Source of the DNA: Pontibacter litorisediminis
GTDB taxonomy: Bacteria > Bacteroidota > Bacteroidia > Cytophagales > Hymenobacteraceae
DNA: 64,000 bases
Assembly (NCBI RefSeq): GCF_029360645.1
Contig: NZ_JARDUA010000003.1
Span: 496,001-560,000, forward strand
Direction of reading: 5' to 3'
Positions within the stretch are counted from its first letter, which is position 1. Each line of letters starts with the position of its first letter. The notes under the pieces were generated by a model. The model did no database searches. It saw only the letters and a program-made list of their open reading frames with translations, and was not told the DNA's origin. Made by a program: the position numbers and the translations under genes. Positions 8,360 to 17,277 of this stretch are shown piece by piece.

Positions 8360-9520
8360 ATGAATTCCATCGTGAGAGTAGCACAGGCAAACTTAATCCT
8401 TTTTCTATTATTTGCATTTAACCAAGCTAAGGCAGCACCCGCCGCTTGGCCTGAAAATATAAACCTGCACGCTGTCGCGGCGCAAAGCGACAGCGTGTAC
8501 CAGGTAAAGCAGGGCGATACCTATTACAGCCTTTCGCGCCGCTTCGGCATTCCGCTGGACTCGCTGCAGACCTGGAACAACAATGTCCTGCAGATAGGGC
8601 AGACGCTGTACCTGACCAACCCCAGCAAGAAAAAAAGTATCGCCGCCACAAAGACACCTGCCGCTAAACCTGTTGCCAAGCCCGCTCCGGTAGCGAAGGC
8701 TGCCCCTGCGCCAGCTCCCAAGCCTGCCGCTAAGCCTGCTCAGAAAGCCACTGTTCAGAAGGCCGCTGAAAGCACCTCGGCTTATCCGGCGCCAGACCCC
8801 AAGCCGGCCGCATACAAAACCAAGAGCCGCATTCTGGTCGTGCCTTTCGACCCGCATTTATACTTCTCCGACGCTGATATGGAGATTGCGCGCCAATCCA
8901 GGATTCCGCTTCAGAACGTGCGCCACGTGTTCCGTGGCCGCCTAAACGCCATGATGGCGCCAGAGGGTTACGAAACCATACACTTGCTGGGGGGCGTGTA
9001 CCGCGACAGCGTGAGCGAGCTGAGCCGCCTGTACAAATCGCTGAACTACGCCTACGCCGATAACAAGCAGAGCCGATTTAACCACCAGCCTGTCACCAAG
9101 GAAGACAAAGGGGGCATGCTGAACTGGGTGAAGGAGCAGAAGGGGAAATTAGGCATAAAAGGCGAGCCGGCTGTGCTGCCGGTGGCGCAGGACCCAGATA
9201 AGCACTTTGGCGTTACGGTGAAGGACCCGAACTTCTTTGGCTACTTTAATAACCAGTACGGCATCGATTACTACGTTTTCATCAACCAGTTCGAGGTGCA
9301 GACCATCTACGAGAACTGCCTCGACCGTGCCGCCCAGAATTACCAGCGCGATTTTACCGTGCACTACAGCATCTACGACAGCAAAGGGGAGCTGGTGTCG
9401 GGCAACAAGATCAAAGTGCCTTATGAGTCCAACATCAACGATGTGAACCGCATCGTGCGTGACAGCATGCCGAACATGGCCAAGCGTGTGCTCTCTGATC
9501 TGCCGACAGCCAGAAAATAA
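8360..9520 (+). CDS. Secreted LysM-domain protein
   Basis: 386-aa exported protein. It has a signal peptide of about 25 residues, a single LysM peptidoglycan-binding domain (about 46-90, with YQVKQGDTYYSLSRRFGIP), and an Ala/Pro/Lys-rich linker (about 98-150) that may span the cell wall layer. A C-terminal domain of about 230 residues (from SRILVVPFDPHLYFSD) is one I do not recognise. No hydrolase motif is visible. Its place right behind rseP and before a second exported protein suggests an envelope role. LysM binding is family knowledge; the function of the C-terminal domain is unknown. Confidence 0.82.
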   Translation: MNSIVRVAQANLILFLLFAFNQAKAAPAAWPENINLHAVAAQSDSVYQVKQGDTYYSLSRRFGIPLDSLQTWNNNVLQIGQTLYLTNPSKKKSIAATKTPAAKPVAKPAPVAKAAPAPAPKPAAKPAQKATVQKAAESTSAYPAPDPKPAAYKTKSRILVVPFDPHLYFSDADMEIARQSRIPLQNVRHVFRGRLNAMMAPEGYETIHLLGGVYRDSVSELSRLYKSLNYAYADNKQSRFNHQPVTKEDKGGMLNWVKEQKGKLGIKGEPAVLPVAQDPDKHFGVTVKDPNFFGYFNNQYGIDYYVFINQFEVQTIYENCLDRAAQNYQRDFTVHYSIYDSKGELVSGNKIKVPYESNINDVNRIVRDSMPNMAKRVLSDLPTARK

Positions 9521-9579
9521 GCCGCCGCAGGAACTGGTATCGTGCTTGCTACCGTTTACCAATTTTAAACCTACCCCTG

Positions 9580-10080
9580 ATGAAGTATAAACTCCTGCTG
9601 TTGCTGCTTTTCTGCGCCTTGCTGGCGAAGCCGGCGGCAGCCCACGACTACCACGCCAGCATAGCCGATGTACGCTTTAACCCACGCACCCAGAACCTGG
9701 AGGTGGCCGTGAAGGTGTTTATGGACGACCTGGAGAATGCCCTGTCGCAGCGCAACAAGGCCAAAGTGGTATACAGCCATACTTCGGAGCAGGTGAAGAA
9801 ATACCTGACCGATTACCTGGCAGCCAACCTGGTGCTGGAGGTGGAGAAAGGAAAGCCTCTGCAGCAGAAGTTCCAGGGGTCGGAGGAGGATGCCGACGTG
9901 GTGTGGCTATACCTGGAGGTGCCGGTGAAGCGTGAGAGCTTGCCGCAGCTTTACGTGAAGAATGCGGTGCTCACCGAGCTTTTCTCTGATCAGATGAATA
10001 TCGTGAACATCAACTACAAGGGCAAAACGGAAAGTGTGCTGCTGCAGCGCGGCGATACGCAGAAAAAGGTGGCTTTGTAG
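9580..10080 (+). CDS. DUF6702 family exported protein
   Basis: 166-aa protein with a strongly hydrophobic signal peptide (KLLLLLLFCALLAKPAAA) and mature start HDYHASIADVRFNP. It matches the Bacteroidota family DUF6702, small periplasmic or outer-membrane-associated proteins of unknown function, often found with peptidase M1 or envelope genes. The fold looks all-beta, with regularly alternating hydrophobic strands. No catalytic residues can be proposed. It ends the dxr-rseP-LysM run and is followed by a rho-independent terminator. Confidence 0.75.
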   Translation: MKYKLLLLLLFCALLAKPAAAHDYHASIADVRFNPRTQNLEVAVKVFMDDLENALSQRNKAKVVYSHTSEQVKKYLTDYLAANLVLEVEKGKPLQQKFQGSEEDADVVWLYLEVPVKRESLPQLYVKNAVLTELFSDQMNIVNINYKGKTESVLLQRGDTQKKVAL

Positions 10081-10102
10081 GGTAGGCAGTGTGCCAAAGT
10101 AT

Positions 10103-10140
10103 AAAAGGCTGAGTTCCTGCAAAGGGGCTCAGCCTTTTTT
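10103..10140. terminator. Bidirectional terminator after DUF6702 gene
   Basis: The stem arms AAAAGGCTGAG (10103-10113) and CTCAGCCTTTT (10128-10138) flank a 14-nt loop and are followed by more T. The stop codon of the convergent minus-strand gene (10129-10131) lies inside the right arm. Confidence 0.85.
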
Positions 10141-10887
10141 AGTGGCCGCCTTCTGTTGTATCCAGGTCATGAAGCTGGATAGGAGGAGGGCAAGCAGCCA
10201 CCCGCTGATAAGGGTCACGATCATATGCCCGGGCTTTCGCTCCAGGTGTCTCCGCACCATTAAGTTGAACAGCAGAAACAGATAACCGGCAGTACTAATC
10301 AGCAGCCAAAACCACGGCCATGAGTTCCTTTGGTCTTCTGTCAGGGGCCTTTGAGGCAACCGGTGCACGTACCAAAGTATAGCAGTAGCCCCCACTGCCG
10401 TGCTGGCATGCTGCACCACCCGGTACAACGTCATCTTCTGATCAATAATTGGTATAGAAACAGTGTTCAGCAGGCCCGGGAGCAGGTTTACGAAGAACAG
10501 CCCCTCGTGCGTGAAGCTATCCCAGAAAATATGGGAAAAAGCGCCTAACACAGCCGACAGCGAAACAGCGAACCAGTTGCTGCGGAGGTACTGGTACCAG
10601 TTGGCAGGGTACGTGACAGCCAGCGCCCGCTTTTTTAAGTATGGAGGCAGGTATTCTATGGCCGGGTCGCGGACCACAGCATGGAATAGCAGGCAAAGCG
10701 CCAGGGCTACCGGCAAGTTAAAAAGAAACAGCCCCGATAGGGTGTGGCTAATCTCACTCTGGGTCTTGAGGCGGAAGAAATACTCGAAGTCTGGAGCCAT
10801 GCTGCCTATCACCAGGGCTGTGGCAGAGAGCCAGCGGCGGCGAAGCAGCGGAAGTACAATGGCCGGGTGTGCAGCAGTGAAGGGCAT
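10129..10887 (-). CDS. DUF4184 family membrane protein
   Basis: 252-aa protein with about five to six hydrophobic segments. The N-terminus PFTAAHPAIVLPLLRRR, then SMAPDFEYFFRL and the SHTLSGLFLFNLP and FSHIFWDSFTHEG segments, match the DUF4184 family of putative metal-dependent membrane hydrolases. The conserved His and Asp residues in HPA, PDFEYF, SH and HIFWDSFTH are all present. Activity is not established for the family. Its 3' end overlaps the terminator shared with the DUF6702 gene. Confidence 0.8.
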   Translation of the reverse strand: MPFTAAHPAIVLPLLRRRWLSATALVIGSMAPDFEYFFRLKTQSEISHTLSGLFLFNLPVALALCLLFHAVVRDPAIEYLPPYLKKRALAVTYPANWYQYLRSNWFAVSLSAVLGAFSHIFWDSFTHEGLFFVNLLPGLLNTVSIPIIDQKMTLYRVVQHASTAVGATAILWYVHRLPQRPLTEDQRNSWPWFWLLISTAGYLFLLFNLMVRRHLERKPGHMIVTLISGWLLALLLSSFMTWIQQKAATKKG

Positions 10888-10951
10888 GTTGTTCTACTTA
10901 ATCACTGCATACTAACGCAAGTTTGGGTAAAGAGGCTAAGCCATTTATACT

Positions 10952-11200
10952 TTAAAACATCTCAGATAAAAATAACAGGAGGCGAAGTACAGCGATCAGG
11001 GATATCAAACCGACAAAGTTGTTGTATATGGCATTCTTGGTTTTTCTGGAGAATCGCCAGTTCCTCCTGCCGTCATAAAATTCGCTGTACTTTCTGCGCC
11101 TGCTGCCCGTAAGCTCGCTCTGCAGAAAGTAGTATAGCCAGCGGGTAGAGGCACCTAGATGCTCAAAAAGCAGCGAGCCGGAGGTAATGCTCTCGAACAT
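10952..11200 (-). CDS. Small hypothetical membrane protein
   Basis: 82-aa open frame between two minus-strand genes. It has a mixed aromatic/basic N-terminal half (RWLYYFLQSELTGSRRRKY) and one C-terminal hydrophobic helix (about residues 60-80, FVGLISLIAVLRLLLFLSEMF). Amino-acid use looks protein-like and no other gene occupies the gap, but I recognise no family and see no clear promoter. It could be a real small inner-membrane protein or a chance frame. Confidence 0.5.
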   Translation of the reverse strand: MFESITSGSLLFEHLGASTRWLYYFLQSELTGSRRRKYSEFYDGRRNWRFSRKTKNAIYNNFVGLISLIAVLRLLLFLSEMF

Positions 11201-11278
11201 AGCTTGTCTTTGAAGTATAAGGTATGCAGGATACCTAGGGTTTTGGGCCCATGTATGGCAATCCTCCAGGAGCAGTTT

Positions 11279-13252
11279 TTACTTCCTTGGCTTGATAATC
11301 TTAAACTCCACGCGGCGGTTAATGCGGCGGTCTTCCTCGGTTACCTCCTCCCGGATTGGTTGGCTGCTGCCGTAGCCAATGGCCTCAATGCGGTCGCCGC
11401 CGATGTTTACCTTACGCTCAATGTAACGCTTTATGGCATCGGCACGGTCCTGCGAGAGCACCTGGTTGAACTCGGCGTCCCCGGCACTGTCGGTGTGGCC
11501 GGCAATCTCCAGCATATAGGTTGGGTGGTCGATCATAAAGTAAGCCACCTCGTCCAGTATCGGCTCCATATCCGGCGTTATCTCCGACTGCATGGGCTCA
11601 AACTCGATGTTCTCGAACACCATCGGGATGCTGTAGTCAATCACCGAGGTCATGAAATCGATGGAGGTGTCACCCTTCAGGTTCAGCTCCCGCTCAATGG
11701 TAAAGAAGTCAGGGCTCTGGATCAGGATCATGTAGCGGGTATTGTCTATCAGGTTGAACTCAAAAGAGCCATCCGGCCGCACATACTTGCTCGATATTTC
11801 AATGCCGTTGTCCAGGTCTATTACCGAGACTACCGCAGAGAGCGGCTTTTGGGTAACAGAGTCCGTCAGCAGGCCCTCCACCTTCGTTACCGCCAGCGGG
11901 TGCGCCTCCATGGGCAGCGGAAAGGAGTAAAGGTCCAGGTTCTGGATGTCGTTGGCCTCGGAGCGGGCGTAGTACAGATTCCTGGAATCGGCATCAATGG
12001 TAAAATAATACTCGCTGCCCCGGCCGTTAACCAGTGGGCCGATGTTGCGCGGCTCCTGCCACTGCCCGTTTACCAGGTAAGTTTTATAAATGTCAAAGTC
12101 ACCAAAGTTGTTGAGCTGACCGCGTGAGCTAAAGTATAACACCTGGAACTTGGGGTGCAGGAAAGGGCTTACCTCGCTCTCTCGGGTGTTGATCACGGGG
12201 CCCATGTTCTGCGCCGGCGCCCAGTCTCCTGACTTGGTCTTGTAGGTAAAGTAGATGTCCGAAAGGCCAAAGCCACCCAGGCGGTCGGAGGCAAAATACA
12301 GCGTGTCCTCCTGCTTCGACAAAGTTGGCTGAGAGTCCCAGCCAGTGCTGTTAACACGGGCGCCCAGGTTCCTGATCTGGCCCCAGCTGCCGTCCTCCTG
12401 CCGGGAGGCCACGTACAGGTCGCAGTTGCCGTAGCTGTCGGGTGCCTCGCAACGGGCAAAGTATAAGGTGTTGCCGTCGCGGCTCAGGCAGGCAGAGCCC
12501 TCGTTGTAAATGCTGTTGATCGGCTTGCCAAACGACTGCGCCTCCTCCCAAAAGCCGTTATTCTGCTTGCTGTAGAACAGGTCCTCGTTCACACGGTTTT
12601 GCAGGCCGCCCACATTGCGTTTAGAAGTATAGATGAGCACTTCGTTCTCGTCGTTCACTGCCGGCCCGTAGTCGGCGTAGGGCGAGTTGATGGCATTGCC
12701 CATATTCACGTACACCCCCTTTGGCGGTTTGAAGGTGGCAATGGACTTGCGGTACTCCACCAGCTCATAGTAGTAGTCCAGCGGCACGTAATAGTCCTTG
12801 GTGTTTTGCTCCAGCGAGTCGTAGTAAGACTTTACGTTGCGCACATTGGCACGGTGGTGCTTGAGCACGAGGCGGTACAGCGCTTTTGCCTTTTCCAGGT
12901 TGCCCTGGCGCTCCAGCAACTGGCCCAGGCGCCAGAGCAGCTGGGTATCCTTGTAAAAGTTCTCCACCCCGAAATGGTGCACGTACTCTTCCAGCAACGG
13001 AAGAACCTTGTTATACTGCTTGCGTTTCTCCAACCTGTTAATGAGAGAAAGCTTCTTGCGGTCGTGATAGTAAGGGATTTTGTTTAAATTGGGGAAATTG
13101 AGGTGCAACTCAGGGTCTGGCTGTGTTTTATTGCCCTGCAGTTTAGCCTCCGCTAATTTATCGGGCTGCACACGTTTTAGTTGCTGTGCCTGCACCAGCG
13201 CAGGTGCCAGGAACGTGAGCAGAGAGAATACCAACAGGAACAAGCGTTTCAT
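11279..13252 (-). CDS. OmpA family protein with TPR-like and PD40 propeller regions
   Basis: 657 aa from the ATG at 13252, chosen because a signal peptide (KRLFLLVFSLLTFLAPALVQA) starts there and a -7 box at 13278-13285 would overlap the alternative ATG at 13273. After a TPR-like helical part (about 60-150) come several PD40 beta-propeller repeats (about 190-440, with patterns such as LYFASDRLGGFGLSDIY). Next are a carboxypeptidase-regulatory-like segment and a C-terminal OmpA peptidoglycan-binding domain (about 535-655, LEIAGHTDSAGDAEFNQ and RINRRVEF). It is expected at the outer membrane facing the periplasm. Similar proteins include the type IX/gliding component PorE; whether this one is cannot be decided here. 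Confidence 0.87.
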   Translation of the reverse strand: MKRLFLLVFSLLTFLAPALVQAQQLKRVQPDKLAEAKLQGNKTQPDPELHLNFPNLNKIPYYHDRKKLSLINRLEKRKQYNKVLPLLEEYVHHFGVENFYKDTQLLWRLGQLLERQGNLEKAKALYRLVLKHHRANVRNVKSYYDSLEQNTKDYYVPLDYYYELVEYRKSIATFKPPKGVYVNMGNAINSPYADYGPAVNDENEVLIYTSKRNVGGLQNRVNEDLFYSKQNNGFWEEAQSFGKPINSIYNEGSACLSRDGNTLYFARCEAPDSYGNCDLYVASRQEDGSWGQIRNLGARVNSTGWDSQPTLSKQEDTLYFASDRLGGFGLSDIYFTYKTKSGDWAPAQNMGPVINTRESEVSPFLHPKFQVLYFSSRGQLNNFGDFDIYKTYLVNGQWQEPRNIGPLVNGRGSEYYFTIDADSRNLYYARSEANDIQNLDLYSFPLPMEAHPLAVTKVEGLLTDSVTQKPLSAVVSVIDLDNGIEISSKYVRPDGSFEFNLIDNTRYMILIQSPDFFTIERELNLKGDTSIDFMTSVIDYSIPMVFENIEFEPMQSEITPDMEPILDEVAYFMIDHPTYMLEIAGHTDSAGDAEFNQVLSQDRADAIKRYIERKVNIGGDRIEAIGYGSSQPIREEVTEEDRRINRRVEFKIIKPRK

Positions 13253-13277
13253 CAGCGATGCGGTTTTGCCCAACGCT

Positions 13278-13285
13278 CAAAGATA
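13278..13285 (-). promoter_or_regulatory. Candidate -7 box (TATCTTTG) for the OmpA/PD40 gene
   Basis: Read on the minus strand the bases are TATCTTTG, an exact match to the Bacteroidota TAnnTTTG box. A TTTA element lies about 22 bases upstream. The predicted transcript would start roughly 15-20 nt before the ATG at 13252. Confidence 0.5.
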
Positions 13286-13452
13286 TTAATTTTGCGCTAT
13301 ATTATTGTAAAGGTGTTCGGGGTAAGTGCTATTTTTTTGAGGCGGCCCATGGGCTCCTCCTAAACCAGACAATTGAGCATGCTGGCACCCTTGGCACAAG
13401 ACTTGAACAATAACAGCTGAGCAGGAAAAACGGGGCAAAGATGATGTTTTCC

Positions 13453-13465
13453 TGCCAATTTGGCA
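13453..13465. promoter_or_regulatory. Short palindrome upstream of lon
   Basis: TGCCAA-T-TTGGCA is a perfect 6-bp inverted repeat with one centre base, 11 nt before the lon ATG. It could be an operator, but no regulator is identified and a 13-mer of this kind may arise by chance. Confidence 0.25.
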
Positions 13466-13476
13466 CTGATCTACAT

Positions 13477-15963
13477 ATGAACCAAACACTAATGCATTTT
13501 CTGCAAAACCTGCTCCTCAGTAGCACGTCGGACGACGACGGCATGGAACTTATACCTGTTATAACTGCTGAGATAGAGGACGATACAAAACCAGTTGACT
13601 TGCCGGACGAACTTCCGATACTGGCAGTCCGCAATACGGTGCTCTTCCCGGGGGTGGTGCTGCCCATCACGGTGAGCCGCAAAAAGTCTGTCAAGCTGGT
13701 GCGCAAGTCGCACAGCAGTGGCAAGGTGATAGGTGTGGTGGCACAGAAAAACACCCTTTCCGATGATCCAACGCCGGAAGACCTGTACAACGTCGGCACA
13801 GTGGCCAAAATCCTGAAAATGCTGGTGCTGCCGGACGGCAACACGACCATTATCATACAAGGCCAAAACCGCTTTCAGATTGATGAAGTAACGCAGGAGG
13901 AACCGTACCTGGCCGCTAAGGTTAGTTTGTGCGAAGAGGCTCCGATGGATAAGAAAAGCAAGGAGGTGAAGGCGTTGCTGCAGTCGCTGAAGGATGCGGC
14001 GGCCAAAATGCTGAAGCTGAACCCGGAGATTCCGCAGGAGGCGCAGGTGGCGCTCGACAACATCGACAGCCCAAGCTTCCTGACGCACTTCCTGTCGAGC
14101 AACCTGAACGTGGAGGTGGCCCAGAAGCAGGCATTGCTGGAGGTAAACGACGGCAAGGAACGCGGCACGCAGCTGCTGGAGCTGATGCTGCGCGAGATAC
14201 AGCTGCTGGAGCTGAAGCAGGAGATCCACACAAAAGTACACACCGACCTGGATCAGCAGCAGCGGGACTACTTCCTGCGCCAGCAGATAAAGGTGCTGCA
14301 GGATGAGTTGGGCCAAGAGGGGCCGGACCAGGAGATAGAGCGCTTCCGCGAGCGGGCCAAAAAGAAAAAGTGGCCTGAGCCGGTGGCGCTGCATTTTAAG
14401 AAAGAAATTGACAAGCTGGCCCGCCTGAATCCGCAGGCAGCGGAGTACCCGGTGGCGGTAAGCTACCTGGAGTTTCTGCTGGACCTGCCTTGGAGCGAGT
14501 ATACCAAGGACAACTTTAACCTGAAGCGCACCAAAAAGATACTGGACGCCGACCACTATGGCCTGGAGAAGGTGAAGGAGCGCATTTTGGAGTACCTGGC
14601 CGTGCTCAAGCTGAAGAACGACATGAAGGCGCCTATACTTTGCCTGTACGGACCTCCGGGCGTGGGTAAAACCTCACTGGGCCGCTCTATTGCCAAGGCG
14701 CTGGGCCGCAACTACGTGCGCATGTCCTTGGGTGGCGTGCGCGACGAGGCAGAGATCCGTGGCCACCGCCGCACCTACGTGGGCGCCATGCCGGGCAAAA
14801 TCATCAGCCAGATTAAGAAAACAGGCTCTTCTAACCCGGTAATCATCCTGGATGAGATCGATAAGCTGGCCTCTGATTTCCGCGGCGACCCGTCTTCGGC
14901 TTTGCTGGAGGTGCTGGACCCGGAGCAGAATCATACGTTCATGGACAATTACCTGGACGTAGAGTATGACCTGTCGAAGGTATTGTTCATTGCCACGGCC
15001 AACTCACTAGAGACCATACAGCCCGCCCTGCGCGACCGTATGGAGATCATTGAGCTGACCGGTTATACCCTGGAGGAGAAAACCGAGATCGCCAAGCGCC
15101 ACCTGGTGCCCAAGCAGGTAGCCGAGCACGGGCTGGAGCCGGAGGATGTGAAGATACCGAAAGCCACCATCCATAAGGTGATTGAAGACTACACCCGCGA
15201 ATCGGGCGTTAGGAATCTGGAGCGTAAGATAGGGCAGTTGGTGCGCAACACGGCCAAGCAAAAGGCCATGGAGGAGGAGTTTGCCATATCCATCAAGCCG
15301 GAAGAAGTAACTAAAATACTGGGCTCTGAGATCTTTGACAAAGAGATTTATCAGGATATAGACACGGCCGGCGTGGTAACAGGCCTGGCCTGGACCTCGG
15401 TGGGCGGTGATATCCTTTTCATCGAAAGTATACTGAGCCGTGGCAAGGGCAAGCTCACGCTGTCGGGCCAGTTGGGCGATGTAATGAAGGAATCCGCTAT
15501 GACGGCGATTTCTTACCTGAAGGCTCACGCTGAACTACTGGACATCGACTACCGCCTGTTCGACCAATACGACCTGCACATCCACTTCCCGGAGGGAGCC
15601 GTGCCCAAGGACGGTCCATCGGCCGGTATCGCCATCTTTACTTCCATTGCCTCAGTGTTTACACAGCGCAAGGTGAAGTCGAGGCTGGCCATGACGGGGG
15701 AGATCACGCTGCGCGGCAAGGTGCTGCCGGTTGGAGGTATAAAAGAGAAGATTTTGGCTGCCAAGCGCGCTGGTATCACCGATATCATCCTTAGCCAGAA
15801 AAATAAAAAGGACATCAACGAGATTCCGGAGCAGTACATCAAAGGCCTCACCATTCACTATGTAGACCGTGTGGACGAGGTTGTGAAGATCGCCCTGTTG
15901 AAGGAGAAGGTGAAGAACCCGCTGAAGCTGGTGGTGACGGAGGAAAAAGTTGTGAATGATTAG
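13477..15963 (+). CDS. lon: ATP-dependent protease La (Lon)
   Basis: 828 aa from the ATG at 13477; another ATG at 13441 would add 12 residues and overlap a palindrome. Lon degrades misfolded and regulatory proteins in the cytoplasm. The substrate-binding LON domain (about 40-245, LPDELPILAVRNTVLFPG), the AAA+ module with Walker A GPPGVGKTS and Walker B VIILDEIDK, and the serine/lysine protease domain are complete. The catalytic Ser lies in PKDGPSAGIAIF and the catalytic Lys in VGGIKEKILAAKRAG. It is divergent from the OmpA/PD40 gene and followed by a hairpin-rich gap. Confidence 0.97.
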   Translation: MNQTLMHFLQNLLLSSTSDDDGMELIPVITAEIEDDTKPVDLPDELPILAVRNTVLFPGVVLPITVSRKKSVKLVRKSHSSGKVIGVVAQKNTLSDDPTPEDLYNVGTVAKILKMLVLPDGNTTIIIQGQNRFQIDEVTQEEPYLAAKVSLCEEAPMDKKSKEVKALLQSLKDAAAKMLKLNPEIPQEAQVALDNIDSPSFLTHFLSSNLNVEVAQKQALLEVNDGKERGTQLLELMLREIQLLELKQEIHTKVHTDLDQQQRDYFLRQQIKVLQDELGQEGPDQEIERFRERAKKKKWPEPVALHFKKEIDKLARLNPQAAEYPVAVSYLEFLLDLPWSEYTKDNFNLKRTKKILDADHYGLEKVKERILEYLAVLKLKNDMKAPILCLYGPPGVGKTSLGRSIAKALGRNYVRMSLGGVRDEAEIRGHRRTYVGAMPGKIISQIKKTGSSNPVIILDEIDKLASDFRGDPSSALLEVLDPEQNHTFMDNYLDVEYDLSKVLFIATANSLETIQPALRDRMEIIELTGYTLEEKTEIAKRHLVPKQVAEHGLEPEDVKIPKATIHKVIEDYTRESGVRNLERKIGQLVRNTAKQKAMEEEFAISIKPEEVTKILGSEIFDKEIYQDIDTAGVVTGLAWTSVGGDILFIESILSRGKGKLTLSGQLGDVMKESAMTAISYLKAHAELLDIDYRLFDQYDLHIHFPEGAVPKDGPSAGIAIFTSIASVFTQRKVKSRLAMTGEITLRGKVLPVGGIKEKILAAKRAGITDIILSQKNKKDINEIPEQYIKGLTIHYVDRVDEVVKIALLKEKVKNPLKLVVTEEKVVND

Positions 15964-15970
15964 CTGAATG

Positions 15971-16157
15971 TTGAATGAGCGAATTTGCTCTGTCATTTCG
16001 AACACTCTTGAGACGTGAGTCGAAAAGAGCCAGCGAAGCAGTGAGAAATCCGAAGCTTTTCACAGTTACAAAATACTCCGGATTTCTCACTGCGCTCGAG
16101 AGTGGTAACAAGCACTCTAGAACAGTTGCTCACTACATCACTCATTCGCTCATTCAA
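15971..16157. repeat. Long nested inverted-repeat element between lon and porQ
   Basis: Outer arms of 14 bp (15971-15984 and 16144-16157) are exact complements. Next, CACTCTTGAG (16004-16013) pairs with CTCGAGAGTG (16095-16104) with one mismatch. An inner 15-bp stem (16038-16052 with 16079-16093, GCAGTGAGAAATCCG) is perfect. The inner part with TGTCATTTCGA and GAGAAATCC resembles a palindromic intergenic repeat that is frequent in Bacteroidota genomes. The element ends 8 bp before the porQ start, so it may be transcribed as the leader of that gene or as the end of lon mRNA. Confidence 0.75.
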
Positions 16158-16165
16158 AATTGAAT

Positions 16166-17209
16166 ATGAAAACCGCCGCCCTTATACTTAGCTTACTGCT
16201 GGGCTCTGCGCTCATGGCACAGGCGCAGGTGGGAGGGCAGCGGGGATTTCCGTTTCTGGAGCTGCCGACAAACGCAAAGCAGGCGGCCTTGGGCGGCGTG
16301 AACGTAACGGCAGGAGGCCATGACGTGAACATGGTGACGGCAAACCCGGCGCTGCTGAACGAGGAGATGGACGGGCAGGTGAGCCTGAGTTATGTAGGCT
16401 ATTTAGCTGACATCAGACAAAGCCACGCCGTGTATGCCTTTAACTCAGAGAAGCTGGGGCGCTGGGCGGCAAGTATAAATTACCTGAACTACGGTGACTT
16501 TGTGCAGCGCGACGCCACAGGCTTGGAGATCGGCACCTTTAACGTGAACGATTATATGTTGGCGCTTAGCCACGCCCGCGAGGTGGAGGCCTTTACCATT
16601 GGCGCTACCATGAAAGCGGCCGTATCCAGTATAGCCGGAGACAAGGCTGTGGGAGTGCTGGCTGATGCGGGAGCAGTATTTCAGCACCCGGAGAAGGACT
16701 TTACCGTGGGGCTTGCGTTTAAGAATGTAGGCTATCAGGTAAAGCCATTCGCCAACGCGGACCGGCAGCAGATGCCCTGGGATGCGCAGCTGGGCGTAAG
16801 CTATAAACCGGAGCACATGCCTGTGCGGCTATCGCTCACAGCGCACCGGCTTTACCAGTTCGATATTGTGTACCTGGACCCTGACGCACCCGGAAAACTG
16901 GATGCCAATGGAAACGAAGTGGAGGAGGAGAAGAAGTTGGGAGATAAGATTGCCCGGCATTTTGTGGCAGGGGCCGAGTTTGTGTTCAGCAAGAATTTCC
17001 AGCTGCGGGCAGGCTACAACCACCTGCGGCGCAAAGAGCTGCGGCTGGACAGCAAGTCAGGCGGGGCAGGCTTCTCATTAGGAGCCATGCTGCGGGTGCG
17101 GAGCTTTGAACTGAACTATGGCAGCGCCTTTTTTCATCCGTCGGGCGCCACGCATTACGTCACCATCGCCACCAATACCGGCACCTTCCTCAAAAAGAAA
17201 AGCAGTTAA
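16166..17209 (+). CDS. porQ: Type IX secretion system protein PorQ
   Basis: 347 aa from the ATG at 16166 (a TTG at 16160 is less likely). It has a signal peptide ending near AQA, then an outer-membrane beta-barrel of the PorV/PorQ (FadL-like) group. The opening FPFLELPTNAKQAALGGVNVTAGGHDVNMVTANPALL in pieces is typical of PorQ, as are the length and the C-terminal SGATHYVTIATN. PorQ works with PorU, PorV and PorZ in attaching type IX cargo to the cell surface. Its presence suggests a type IX system in this organism; other components are not in the window. hslU follows 68 bp downstream. Confidence 0.85.
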   Translation: MKTAALILSLLLGSALMAQAQVGGQRGFPFLELPTNAKQAALGGVNVTAGGHDVNMVTANPALLNEEMDGQVSLSYVGYLADIRQSHAVYAFNSEKLGRWAASINYLNYGDFVQRDATGLEIGTFNVNDYMLALSHAREVEAFTIGATMKAAVSSIAGDKAVGVLADAGAVFQHPEKDFTVGLAFKNVGYQVKPFANADRQQMPWDAQLGVSYKPEHMPVRLSLTAHRLYQFDIVYLDPDAPGKLDANGNEVEEEKKLGDKIARHFVAGAEFVFSKNFQLRAGYNHLRRKELRLDSKSGGAGFSLGAMLRVRSFELNYGSAFFHPSGATHYVTIATNTGTFLKKKSS

Positions 17210-17277
17210 TAACCAAACGGCCCTGCGGCTTGTATTAGCTTAAGGCCGGGTTTGATTCATAAACACAAGAAGAAGAC

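Noticed and set aside
13382-13476. Sigma-54-like TGGCAC words before lon
   Set aside because: TGGCAC occurs three times, but the required TTGC at the right spacing is missing.
13489-14556. 355-codon antisense frame inside lon
   Set aside because: Shadow of the lon reading frame; rich in Leu, Gln and Arg with no recognisable fold.
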